In this document: positions 8,223 to 16,367 of the stretch, piece after piece | Position numbering within the stretch: the first letter of the stretch is position 1 | How the letters are laid out: each line of letters starts with the position of its first letter | From: Paenibacillus polymyxa | GTDB taxonomy: Bacteria; Bacillota; Bacilli; Paenibacillales; Paenibacillaceae | NCBI RefSeq assembly: GCF_018614975.1 | Contig: NZ_JAGGNR010000059.1 | Span: 1-33,226, forward strand | DNA length: 33,226 nucleotides | Reading direction: 5' to 3' | Program-made: the position numbers and the translations under genes | The notes under the pieces: model-generated | What the model saw: the letters and a program-made list of their open reading frames with translations, nothing else | Told to the model about the DNA's origin: nothing | Databases searched by the model: none

Positions 8223-8274
8223 AAAAAAGACCCGGTCACATGTGAGAACCATAACATGGTGACCGGGTCTTTTT
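8223..8274. terminator. Bidirectional rho-independent terminator
   Basis: A 16-base-pair perfect stem (AAAAAGACCCGGTCAC with its complement) is flanked by A and T runs on both sides. It serves the plus-strand methyltransferase and the convergent minus-strand penicillin-binding protein gene. Confidence 0.92.
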
Positions 8275-8305
8275 ATTATGCTTGCGAGGCTATATTAAAT
8301 CGGAG

Positions 8306-10393
8306 TTACTGCGTAATCTCCAACTTTTCCAAAAAAGGCTTTAATTTATCCACGACATAGTGGCTTCCACCTCGGCCGTTCACCTCTTCAATTACAGCGG
8401 ATAACAGGAAGGTCGGAGAGTCGGTATCAAACACTACGAAAAATCCGTTTTCCTGCCCCTTCTCTCCCTTTTTTGCTTTCAGCTCCGCTGTTCCCGTCTT
8501 GCCCGCGAGCCCTCCAGAAATTGAATTCAAGGTATGGGCTGTACCTCCCTGCCGGGATACAACTTCTCCCAAAGCATCCTTAACCGTATTTGCGGCTTCC
8601 GGAGTAATGATTACCTCAGGCTCAGTGCTTTCTTTTCCCTCGATCAGAACAGGCTTCACCAGCTTCCCCTCATTAATAAAAGGCGTAAATGACGATGCCA
8701 GATGAATCGGGGACATTAACATCTCCCCTTGCCCGTAGGACGTATCTGCGAGTAACACCTCGGAAGATAGATCCAGATGCGCTTCGTTGGCATATTGGCT
8801 TGGCTTCAGATACAGTTCATCCAGTCCAAAGTTATCGCCAAAACCAAACTTCTGGATCCCCTCAATAAACTTGATGTTGCCCATCTCGATCGCTTCCATG
8901 GCAAAGTAAATATTGTCCGAGTACACCAGTGCATCGACCATGTTAACCGGGGATAAACTCTTCACACGCTTGACATAATAACCGCCCCAGCTATCGTCTT
9001 TGCGCCATTGCAAGCCAGAGATATCATGGGTTTTGTCCGCTGTGGTCACCTTCTCCATCAGTCCCGCTGCGGCTGTAATCGCTTTGAAAGTTGATCCTGG
9101 TGCATACCGGGTAGTGACTCTGTTGATAAAAGGAAGTTTCTCATTCGCCGAATAAGCATCCCACTCTGCTTGAGTAAGTCCCGTAACCATCTTGTTCGGG
9201 TTATAGGAAGGCGCACTGACCAACGCCAGCAGGTTGCCGTCCGTCGGATTCATTAGAACCATTGCACCGGCGTCTCCACCACTGGATAATGTCTGATATA
9301 ATTTCTTCTGCTGTTTGGAGCTAATCGTCAGTTGAATATTCTGTCCATCTACAGCATCCTTGCGAATAAGCTCAGAACGGGAGTTACCGGATTCATCCGT
9401 GATTTCAATCAGACCACCACGTTCACCACGTAGCTGCTTCTCCATGGACTGCTCCAAACCCGCTTTGCCGATCCAATCTTCTGCGCGATAATACCCTTCC
9501 GTATCCTTATCCAGATCTTCCTTGGTGGCTTTGCGCACGTAACCAATCAGGTGTGCAGCCGCATCGCCGAGTGGATAATAGCGGATTTCCTTGCTTTGCA
9601 TCGTAACCCCGCTTAAAGATTCTGGCACGTCAAACTCCTCCGTTGAACCAATCGGGACAAAATACTCCGGCTTCACCCATGTCTGCGCAAGCGCCTTGTG
9701 GATGGCATCTTCCGAAACCTGATAATGACTCGCGATTCGGGTAATCATCTGGTCCGGGTTGTCACCAAGTTTCTCAGGTACTATGCCCCATTCATTCATC
9801 GTGCCCTTGGTAGCGAGCGGCAAACCATCACGATCCACAATGTCTCCACGCTCCGGGAACAATGTCCTCACTCGTACCTTACTGCCCTTAACCATGTCAT
9901 TCAGGATCAGCGAAGGCTGCCAGTTAATTTTCCATATTTTTCCTCCGTCCTCAAGCTCCTGCCGGACCAGTTTTAATGTATGCGTCTCACTGACTTCTCC
10001 CAGAAAAGTTGTCAGTTGCAGGTTGTAATCCACCTCATACGTATCCGGATTTTGTTTTTCTGCATCGGTCTTACTGCCATCGGGAGCCGTTTCGGCAACA
10101 TCCACAGGTTTAACCTCCGCCTTGACGGTGGATACTTCCATACCCGAATAGATCGCATTGTATTTCTCAACAAATTGTTCCCTGTCCATGCCCGACTCTT
10201 GCAGCGAAGCAGGCGTCATCAAGGTATACAGCTGTTCAAATTCTTTTTTTTGCAGATGCTCTATGTACTGATTCACGGTAGTCTGGGGCTTGGCCTCTGC
10301 TTCTTTGTTATTCTGCATGTATAGATACATTCCGATGCCACCTGCAAACAAGATGGGCAGCAGTCCGTACATTAATTTACGTTTGGATTTCAT
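8306..10393 (-). CDS. Class B penicillin-binding protein with MecA_N domain (PbpC/PBP3-like)
   Basis: This is a 695-residue peptidoglycan transpeptidase anchored by one N-terminal helix (about residues 8-25). A MecA_N-type NTF2-like domain (about 35-165) is followed by a PBP dimerisation domain (175-345) and the transpeptidase domain (370-690). The active-site motifs are all present: STFK (434-437, Ser434 nucleophile), SDN (492-494) and KTGT (632-635). The layout matches Bacillus PbpC and staphylococcal PBP2a, monofunctional enzymes that cross-link peptidoglycan and often bind beta-lactams poorly. Resistance is not shown here. The ATG at 10393 follows AGAGGTGA with 7-base spacing. The frame stays open upstream but enters the promoter. 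It appears monocistronic. Confidence 0.92.
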   Translation of the reverse strand: MKSKRKLMYGLLPILFAGGIGMYLYMQNNKEAEAKPQTTVNQYIEHLQKKEFEQLYTLMTPASLQESGMDREQFVEKYNAIYSGMEVSTVKAEVKPVDVAETAPDGSKTDAEKQNPDTYEVDYNLQLTTFLGEVSETHTLKLVRQELEDGGKIWKINWQPSLILNDMVKGSKVRVRTLFPERGDIVDRDGLPLATKGTMNEWGIVPEKLGDNPDQMITRIASHYQVSEDAIHKALAQTWVKPEYFVPIGSTEEFDVPESLSGVTMQSKEIRYYPLGDAAAHLIGYVRKATKEDLDKDTEGYYRAEDWIGKAGLEQSMEKQLRGERGGLIEITDESGNSRSELIRKDAVDGQNIQLTISSKQQKKLYQTLSSGGDAGAMVLMNPTDGNLLALVSAPSYNPNKMVTGLTQAEWDAYSANEKLPFINRVTTRYAPGSTFKAITAAAGLMEKVTTADKTHDISGLQWRKDDSWGGYYVKRVKSLSPVNMVDALVYSDNIYFAMEAIEMGNIKFIEGIQKFGFGDNFGLDELYLKPSQYANEAHLDLSSEVLLADTSYGQGEMLMSPIHLASSFTPFINEGKLVKPVLIEGKESTEPEVIITPEAANTVKDALGEVVSRQGGTAHTLNSISGGLAGKTGTAELKAKKGEKGQENGFFVVFDTDSPTFLLSAVIEEVNGRGGSHYVVDKLKPFLEKLEITQ

Positions 10394-10415
10394 GGTTACA
10401 TCACCTCTAATATAC

Positions 10416-10444
10416 ACTATAGATTTCCAGAGCCATTTAAACAA
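10416..10444 (-). promoter_or_regulatory. Promoter of the penicillin-binding protein gene
   Basis: On the minus strand TTGTTT (10444-10439), a 17-base spacer and TATAGT (10421-10416) form a sigma-A-like promoter about 23 bases upstream of the start codon. Confidence 0.55.
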
Positions 10445-10569
10445 TGAAACAAATCTGACGAATTTATCATTAAAAATAGCCGAAAGCTCACATAATATGT
10501 TTAAATAAGAATAGTGAATTACATATTAAAGCTTTTTTGCTATGCAAAAGGCTGAAAAGGAGCCCGATG

Positions 10570-10974
10570 ATGGAAATCAGCTATTTTTTACTCCCCAAAG
10601 CCGAAGTGGCCTATATCAAGTCTACCGCTTCCATGAAAGATGCTATTGAGCAATTGGAATCGCAACACTACACCGCCATTCCCGTGATTGACCAGGATGG
10701 AAAATATGTTGCTACCCTGTCCGAAGGCGATTTGTTATGGAAAATGCGAAATACACCCGGATTGACTTTTGATACGATGGATCAGGTTCAGGTCCATGAG
10801 ATTAACAATCGGGTATATAATGAATGTGTCTACATTGAGGCTGAGATGGAGGATATGCTGACACTTGCAGCAGACCAAAATTTTGTGCCCGTGGTGGATG
10901 TCGATCGTGTCTTCCTCGGTATTATCCGTCGTAAGGATATTATTGAATACTATACGCGTAACATTTCGGATTAG
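10570..10974 (+). CDS. CBS-domain pair protein
   Basis: This 134-residue protein consists only of two CBS motifs, about residues 15-60 and 80-128. Each carries the typical IPVID / VPVVD core and the final GIIRRKDIIEYY helix. Paired CBS domains bind adenosine nucleotides such as AMP, ATP or SAM, and stand-alone copies act as energy sensors for partner proteins. No partner gene is adjacent. The ATG at 10570 has GGAG seven bases upstream; the ATG at 10567 is slightly too close. A hairpin with T-rich and A-rich arms (10530-10553) lies just before the ribosome binding site and could affect translation. It is divergent from the penicillin-binding protein gene. Confidence 0.85.
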   Translation: MEISYFLLPKAEVAYIKSTASMKDAIEQLESQHYTAIPVIDQDGKYVATLSEGDLLWKMRNTPGLTFDTMDQVQVHEINNRVYNECVYIEAEMEDMLTLAADQNFVPVVDVDRVFLGIIRRKDIIEYYTRNISD

Positions 10975-11000
10975 ATGAAGCCAAACATCCCGTAATAATC

Positions 11001-11050
11001 AAAAGGGTACTCCTGTGGTCATGTTTTGGCCAAACCGGGGTACCCTTTTT
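11001..11050. terminator. Terminator between CBS and TPR genes
   Basis: AAAAGGGTAC at 11001-11010 pairs exactly with GTACCCTTTT at 11040-11049 and is followed by T. The A-rich flank allows it to act on both strands, serving the CBS gene (plus) and the TPR gene ending at 11076 (minus). Confidence 0.85.
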
Positions 11051-11075
11051 GTTTCATGGTATGGTCGGAATCACT

Positions 11076-11516
11076 CTACTTGCGTTTAGCCCGCTCTTCA
11101 ATGTAATAATTCAACATGTCCCTGGGGCTTCCCTGAAATGCCCGCTCTCTGCCGAACTCATACGCCTGATGCAAATACGAATACGCCTCGTCATGCTGTT
11201 CAAGTCTCATGCAGATCATACCGAGATCGATCAACGGACTCGTACTTCTATCCGAACTCCGCGTTTGCAACGATATCTCAGCCCACGGCTTCGCCAGTCC
11301 ATACTGCTTCAGATCGATATGTGCATTCGCCTGGCAGGATGCGATCCAGCTTGCAATCTCCCATTCCATCTTAGGCTCGGGCAACATGCCCCATGCCTGA
11401 TCATAATAGATAAGTGCTTGTTCATGTTGTTGCGTCTCCTCCAGCACATTACCGGCTTCTACCGTTTCAACAATGCGCTGCTCCAGTTCGGCATGTTCCG
11501 GTGTCAGATCTTTCAA
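11076..11516 (-). CDS. Tetratricopeptide-repeat protein
   Basis: This 146-residue, mostly helical protein contains about three TPR-like helix pairs, for example around EQALIYYDQAWGMLP, YGLAKPWAEISL and DEAYSYLHQAYEFG. It is a likely cytoplasmic protein-binding scaffold. I choose the TTG at 11516: it overlaps the upstream gene's stop in TTGA, and GGAGGAGG lies about ten bases before it. The longer frame, with a GTG at 11549, runs into the upstream gene. The overlap indicates translational coupling with the SUKH-like gene, so the two probably act together. The function is not known. Confidence 0.72.
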   Translation of the reverse strand: MKDLTPEHAELEQRIVETVEAGNVLEETQQHEQALIYYDQAWGMLPEPKMEWEIASWIASCQANAHIDLKQYGLAKPWAEISLQTRSSDRSTSPLIDLGMICMRLEQHDEAYSYLHQAYEFGRERAFQGSPRDMLNYYIEERAKRK

Positions 11517-11740
11517 TGAACCGTCTCCTCCTCCAGGACGAAATACCACTCCAGAAAAGCACTGAAATCAGCCCACTGCGGCTTACTCTCACCATTAAGA
11601 AACCGTTCGATGGACTCGCCCAGTTCCACCAGCACCACTTCTCCCGTCTGACGGTTGTAGAAAAAACCAGCTTCACCTTCAAAACTGTCCAGTGGAATAT
11701 ATGCCTCGGGTAGTCCCAGTGTAAGCTGTGCTACGTTCAT
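11513..11740 (-). CDS. Short SMI1/KNR4 (SUKH)-like protein, possibly truncated
   Basis: This 75-residue protein resembles the C-terminal half of SUKH-fold proteins, which often serve as immunity proteins against secreted toxins. The cues are a GFFYNRQTGEVVLVELGES strand region and a closing DFSAFLEWYF helix. Full SUKH domains are usually about twice this long. An in-frame TAA lies 21 bases upstream of the ATG at 11740, so the frame cannot extend. The ATG has only a weak, close AGGA site. It may be a natural short form or a remnant. It overlaps the TPR gene by four bases. The family call is tentative. Confidence 0.5.
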   Translation of the reverse strand: MNVAQLTLGLPEAYIPLDSFEGEAGFFYNRQTGEVVLVELGESIERFLNGESKPQWADFSAFLEWYFVLEEETVH

Positions 11741-11989
11741 GTCTTCCTGGTTCGATTACATGTTCATTCATATTCATTAGAGGACTCCTCTCAGAGAGCG
11801 ATATGGGGCACGGTTCTCCATGATCCATTCATGAAAACATTGTTCCATACATGATATATGATATACCTCCGATATGTCCTACAGTTACTGTATCAAAAGA
11901 GCAGGTAGATTGGAAATAGTGCCTTAATCTGGTGCAACTTTCTTCTCACTCGTTCGTCTAACTACTGACCAACAACGAAGGAGATGACT
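11741..11989. promoter_or_regulatory. Divergent region with two perfect palindromes
   Basis: The region between the minus-strand SUKH-like gene and the plus-strand unknown gene contains tacagt-t-actgta (11880-11892) and agagga-c-tcctct (11779-11791), both perfect. On the minus strand the second includes a GGAG followed by an ATG. A 23-codon frame (11848-11777) ends in TAATG at that point. These may be small coupled leader frames or the remains of a longer gene. No clear -35/-10 pair was identified. Confidence 0.35.
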
Positions 11990-12592
11990 ATGCGAATAAC
12001 TTGCAGCCCCGGTTTTCCTGGAAGCATGATTGGATCAATTGATCTTCAGCCATCGAAGTATTACACCGCACCATCCATGAACAGCAAGATCACAGATTAT
12101 GTTGACCCCGAACTCGTTACCATTCCCTATGTGGAAGATCCGGAATTCGGATCACACTTTGACGCCATGAAGGTTATGAACGGAACTTATAAAGATGAAA
12201 TGCATGTGAGCTATGATGTCGAGTTTACGATTGATGTGGACAAAAAAGGTTATATTACGCAATTTGAACATACGTTCCAGCTGGAGCGTTATCTGGATCT
12301 GGTGCGAACACAATCTTATAAAGTGATCAAGACAAAATGGCGTGGACAAACATTTCACGTGATGACTTACAGTTACCTGGAGGAAGTCATTCATCCGAAG
12401 AATGTTCTTCTTAAATGTAATCGCGCAGAAGACGTATTTGTGGTAGCTGAGCTTGTCTCCAATCGCTCCGATGGAAATGTAGCAGAACACGATATCAGAG
12501 ATCTTCATTTCCGTGCATTAATCTCCGCACGAGATGATCTGTACCCATTAGATTATATGTGTGAGCCTGATTTCGACCTGAGTCTCGACTAA
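11990..12592 (+). CDS. Protein of unknown function, 200 residues
   Basis: I do not recognise this protein. It is soluble, acidic, about 200 residues, with no signal peptide, membrane segment or clear catalytic motif. The centre (residues 70-130) alternates charged and hydrophobic residues, as in beta-rich folds, and the C-terminus is Asp-rich (EPDFDLSLD). The ATG at 11990 is preferred because AAGGAG lies six bases upstream; an ATG at 11984 sits inside that site. It is a single-gene unit with its own terminator at 12611-12660. Confidence 0.75.
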   Translation: MRITCSPGFPGSMIGSIDLQPSKYYTAPSMNSKITDYVDPELVTIPYVEDPEFGSHFDAMKVMNGTYKDEMHVSYDVEFTIDVDKKGYITQFEHTFQLERYLDLVRTQSYKVIKTKWRGQTFHVMTYSYLEEVIHPKNVLLKCNRAEDVFVVAELVSNRSDGNVAEHDIRDLHFRALISARDDLYPLDYMCEPDFDLSLD

Positions 12593-12610
12593 AAAGTAGA
12601 TACATATGTA

Positions 12611-12660
12611 AAAAGAGCATAAGCTATCCCGAATCGGCGGGGTGGCCTGTGCTCTTTTTT
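12611..12660 (+). terminator. Rho-independent terminator of the unknown gene
   Basis: AAAAGAGCA pairs with TGCTCTTTT, with further GC and CC/GG pairs inside, followed by a T-run. It starts 18 bases past the stop at 12592. Confidence 0.85.
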
Positions 12661-12830
12661 CAACAAATGAACCACCAACTCCCTAATTTAACCCCCCCTC
12701 CTTCACACGCTCGGCCTTATGCTCCCCATGCCTGGCTCTAAGCAAAATCAGCTGTAATGTCGATGAATATACCATAATGCTGAACATGCAGATGTTCTTC
12801 CTACGTTCAGAGATGAGAGGGGTTGGAAAC

Positions 12831-14432
12831 ATGGTTTACCGGAAAAATAAAATGCATTCACTGTTCACTCTGCCCTTGGCAGGTTTACTGTTTCTGTTAT
12901 GGGGTGCTCAAGCGGCACATGCAGAACAGATCGACAGTTTGTTACCTGAGCGAAGTCAGCAGGAGATTGTCCAGAAGTGGAATCAGTGGATGAATGGCAA
13001 TGATACATCTCCCCTGTATACAAAGATACCTTCGACAAGTGCTCCCTACTCTGCTGGTGTGGTCAGTGACGCCTATCTGGAACAAGGGCTGAACGCAGCC
13101 AACTTTTATCGTTTTATCACGGGGCTACAGGGCGATCTTGTCCTTGATCCGACACTGAATCGTCAAGCCCAGCATGGGGCTGTTGTGGTCTCCACGGGTG
13201 GATACCTGTCCCATTATCCAGATCAGCCGGGAGATATGCCAAAGGATTTCTTTGACACCGGTTCAAAGTCTGCCAGCAGCTCCAATCTGTACGTTACCAG
13301 CAGTGCCAAGAATAACGTCCTGACAAAAAGCATTCAGGCCTATATGAATGATTCCGATGCCTCCAATATTGATCGATTAGGTCACCGACGCTGGATTTTG
13401 AGCCCACAACTGCAACGAATCGGTTTTGGACTCGCCACTCGTAGTGAAGCAGGCAAGACATATGATCAGTACTATAGTGCCATGCAGGTATTTGATAAAA
13501 GCAGAACGGGGGGAACTTCGTTCAACTACAGCCTGTTCCCGAATCAGGGCGCATTTCCAATCGAAGCTTTTGGCAGCAAACAGGCCTGGTCTGTTCAACT
13601 GAATACAGATGTATTTGCGAAACCATCACGTTCTGAGGTACAGGTCGAGATGACTCGGACTTCCGATCAACGTACATGGACCTTTAATGCCAAGAATCAG
13701 AACAGTGGCTTTCCAACCGGTTATTACAACGTGGACCCTGCGGATAAACAATGGTTTAATCAAGCCTATTTCAATGTAGAGACAGGTGGATATGGATATG
13801 GTTACGCCATCATCTTCCGTCCCGACGATGTGCAATTGATAAACAACGGCGATACGTTCAACATTCGAATTACAGGTCTGCAAAAGAAAAACGGTACAGC
13901 AGCGGAAATCTCATACTCCACACGTTTCTTCCATGTGGACGGTGTTCAAGATACAACACTTACCCGTATAACGCCAGGACAACAGGACCTGAACGTTCGA
14001 ACTGGAGAACAGATTGATCTGCCTTCGATCACTGCGGTGAATGATAACGGACCATCCTATGTTCCACAGTCTAACGTTTCCTTCACCACGACGTCAGATC
14101 GCATTGCCATTAAGGGTGGAAAAATCATTGGACTTCAGGCTGGTAAAGCCGAAATTCGGATTCGTTTTGAAGGGAATCTGGATGCCAGCAAGCAGAATCC
14201 GAAGCTGCGCAATCATGCCTTGAACCGAACAGAAGTAGCCGTAATTGTGGCAGGGCTTGGCGGTAAAAATTATACCCAGGATGAAGATGCCATCCGGTAT
14301 CTGCTGAACATGGGATACTCTTCCGGCAAAACGGCAGCTACGGTGCAAGGTTATGCGGGACAAGAATCCTTGACCCGGGCTGAGGCCGTTGTTTTCCTAC
14401 AGAACTTGAAGGATAAAGGCTTTGAACTATGA
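12831..14432 (+). CDS. Secreted CAP-domain protein with Ig-like and SLH-like tail
   Basis: This 533-residue exported protein has a signal peptide (about residues 1-31, hydrophobic core LPLAGLLFLLWG, cleavage after AHA). A CAP/SCP-like region covers about residues 80-260, with a LNAANFYRF helix, a histidine in LSHYP and a GHRRWIL segment. A bacterial Ig-like (Big2-type) segment lies around 410-480. The last 50 residues (DEDAIRYLLNMGY ... SLTRAEAVVFL) resemble one S-layer homology repeat, which would hold the protein on the cell wall. The ATG at 12831 has GAGGGG eight bases upstream; earlier in-frame ATGs would put 18 polar residues before the signal peptide. It appears monocistronic. Its function is probably at the cell surface; the ligand is unknown. 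Confidence 0.8.
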   Translation: MVYRKNKMHSLFTLPLAGLLFLLWGAQAAHAEQIDSLLPERSQQEIVQKWNQWMNGNDTSPLYTKIPSTSAPYSAGVVSDAYLEQGLNAANFYRFITGLQGDLVLDPTLNRQAQHGAVVVSTGGYLSHYPDQPGDMPKDFFDTGSKSASSSNLYVTSSAKNNVLTKSIQAYMNDSDASNIDRLGHRRWILSPQLQRIGFGLATRSEAGKTYDQYYSAMQVFDKSRTGGTSFNYSLFPNQGAFPIEAFGSKQAWSVQLNTDVFAKPSRSEVQVEMTRTSDQRTWTFNAKNQNSGFPTGYYNVDPADKQWFNQAYFNVETGGYGYGYAIIFRPDDVQLINNGDTFNIRITGLQKKNGTAAEISYSTRFFHVDGVQDTTLTRITPGQQDLNVRTGEQIDLPSITAVNDNGPSYVPQSNVSFTTTSDRIAIKGGKIIGLQAGKAEIRIRFEGNLDASKQNPKLRNHALNRTEVAVIVAGLGGKNYTQDEDAIRYLLNMGYSSGKTAATVQGYAGQESLTRAEAVVFLQNLKDKGFEL

Positions 14433-14744
14433 AGCAGACCGAAGAATACTACCGAAGCTAGCAAGAATGAAAAGAACGGCGGACTACCGGATCAGTGTAG
14501 AGGCGGGGCGAACTGCGATTAGTGACTCTACCGAGTAACAACAATTAACCTGCAATATTCCATTGCTCAGGTAGCGTTTAACATGGTTTTACATGAATGA
14601 ACCTGAATAGGGCACCTCATGGAAGAGGCACGGGATAACCATTCGTTATCCGTACGCTCTTTCTGAGGTGCCTTTTTTGAATTTTTCAGATAAAGAAACT
14701 TAGAGATGAACGATGAACAACGGAATCATTAAGATATGCCAGCA
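14433..14744. other. Intergenic region between convergent genes
   Basis: This 312-base stretch lies between the CAP-domain gene (plus) and the MFS exporter (minus). Apart from the large terminator at 14611-14677 I see no gene, repeat or RNA element in it. Confidence 0.6.
14611..14677 (+). terminator. Large rho-independent terminator
   Basis: GGCACCTCA pairs with TGAGGTGCC. Two further paired blocks (AGAG/CTCT and GGATAAC/GTTATCC) lie inside, and six T follow. It is about 180 bases past the CAP-domain gene. The T-run is only on the plus strand. Confidence 0.85.
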
Positions 14745-16088
14745 CTAAGCCCCCACTTCGGTATTCGAGCGAGCAGTAGCATCACGTGGTGTGAAATTGA
14801 AATATCCCTCATCCAGTTGCTCCGTCTTGGGAAGATTGCGGGATACTCGATCGAACATCCAGTACACACCTACCAAAACAACGGTAATCCCACATAAAGT
14901 AATCACTGTAGAACTGTGTAGCCATACTCCTAAGGTGCCTCCTATCAAACTACCGATTGGCATAGCTATACCGCTTAACGCCATCGTTGCAGAGAAAACC
15001 AAACCCAAATACCTCTGCGGCACGCCCTTCTGAACAACCGTATTGATGATAACGTTAACTGCTCCACCGGGAAGCCAAGCCAGTCCGTATACCAGAATAC
15101 TCAGCCAGCTCCACGGGGTGAATATACAGCCGATCCACGCGATCCCTGATATGATATATGCCACAGAGTACAACAGACCCAAACGAACATTTTCCAGTCT
15201 GAGATACGGTGCACATGTTGCGCCAATTACGCTGCCGAGTGCCTGTGCCATTAACATCAATCCATAGATATCTGCCCCGCCAATCTCATCACTGTATATG
15301 GGCAGCACACTGAATGTTGCTCCTCCCGCAGCATTGATAACCATAATGCCAAAGAGCAATTTGGCCAATGCCGTTCGTGTCAGCAACTTGATTCCACTAA
15401 CTAAATCATCCTTGTAATTTCTAAAAAACAAACGAATTCCTGCCGTCTTACTCCTATTAACCGGTTCCATGATCTCATCGTATGTATCCTGTTCCTTCTT
15501 CATTTTCGATTCCATGATATAAGGAGCAATCCGTAATTGAGAGAATAACAGCGCACCTATAAAAAAACCGATGGCATTCCAAAAATACAGAGATACCGCC
15601 CCTAGCGCAACGATGAGTATCCCCGATATGGCATTACAAGCCACATCAATCCCTTGATAGGCAATAGAGAACAGAGAATTACCTTGCGTTAATTGGTGCT
15701 TCTCCAGGACTCTTGGCAGAGCTGACATCTGAACCGGATATACCCAGGTATTACAGATGTTCAGAATAGGGGTGATCACTAATACCAATCCTACGGTAAG
15801 AAAATCATAATAGGCTGCGATAGGGACAATTAATAACAATACGGCTTGAATTAACTGACTGTATACTAGAATTCCCCGAATCGGAATCCGATCTATCATA
15901 GGTCCAGATAGCAGCTGAATAATTTTCGGCAAAATGGACAGAAATCCTGCGAGTCCTGTATAAAATGATGATCCTCCCAGATTGTAAACCAGCCACATGG
16001 CGGATACCGCGTACAAACTATCCCCAATATTAGTCAAAATTCTACCAAAAAACATCAAACTGAAGTTCTTATTTTTGAAAATCTCCAT
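14745..16088 (-). CDS. MFS exporter (EntS-like, MFS_3), probable peptide export
   Basis: This 447-residue membrane protein has about 12 helices. The start MEIFKNKNFSLMFFGRILTNIGDSLYAV is typical of the MFS_3 / enterobactin-exporter EntS group, which exports siderophores and other small peptides. A long cytoplasmic loop lies around residues 190-225. The ATG at 16088 has GGAGG six bases upstream. It lies downstream of the last NRPS gene on the same strand, so it is the most likely exporter of the NRPS product. No strong terminator or promoter was seen in the 147 bases between it and the aminotransferase-like fragment, so cotranscription is likely. Confidence 0.85.
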   Translation of the reverse strand: MEIFKNKNFSLMFFGRILTNIGDSLYAVSAMWLVYNLGGSSFYTGLAGFLSILPKIIQLLSGPMIDRIPIRGILVYSQLIQAVLLLIVPIAAYYDFLTVGLVLVITPILNICNTWVYPVQMSALPRVLEKHQLTQGNSLFSIAYQGIDVACNAISGILIVALGAVSLYFWNAIGFFIGALLFSQLRIAPYIMESKMKKEQDTYDEIMEPVNRSKTAGIRLFFRNYKDDLVSGIKLLTRTALAKLLFGIMVINAAGGATFSVLPIYSDEIGGADIYGLMLMAQALGSVIGATCAPYLRLENVRLGLLYSVAYIISGIAWIGCIFTPWSWLSILVYGLAWLPGGAVNVIINTVVQKGVPQRYLGLVFSATMALSGIAMPIGSLIGGTLGVWLHSSTVITLCGITVVLVGVYWMFDRVSRNLPKTEQLDEGYFNFTPRDATARSNTEVGA

Positions 16089-16235
16089 GGCTCACCTCCA
16101 CCTACGTCGACCTGCATCTCATTCATCCTCCTGGCTACAAAGAATGAAGACAAGCGAAGTCATTAATGCTCCGCTTGGTTCAATCTGATGTTCTCTTCCA
16201 TATGAAGCAGGAAGATGCATCCAAAGTTAAATCTT

Positions 16236-16367
16236 TTACACAACTTTCTCCTCTTGCAACGTCAACACCGAAGCAATGCTTTCCCTGAGGATATCGATTC
16301 CTCTTCGCAGATTGTGATTGGAGATGTTCAATGGAGGCATGACCTTTTCCATCTTTTCAAAAGTCAT
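16236..16367 (-). pseudogene. C-terminal remnant of a class III aminotransferase
   Basis: This 43-codon frame starts at an ATG that overlaps the stop of the preceding NRPS gene (ATGA, 16367-16364). It ends in TAA at 16238-16236. The translation (MEKVMPPLNIS followed by LRRGIDILRESIASVL) closely resembles the last part of class III PLP-dependent aminotransferases such as diaminobutyrate-2-oxoglutarate transaminase. There a hydrophobic-PPL-x-I-S motif is followed by an amphipathic GL(D)IL helix. The PLP-binding body of the enzyme is absent; upstream is the NRPS thioesterase. The most likely explanation is a deletion or recombination that left the tail. It could also be a short translated peptide, since the start is coupled. 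The assignment is by recognition only. Confidence 0.6.

Noticed and set aside
8306..10393. Self-resistance gene of the NRPS cluster
   Set aside because: The penicillin-binding protein is several kilobases away behind convergent genes, and its family is a normal housekeeping or beta-lactam-tolerance enzyme, so a link to the peptide is not supported.
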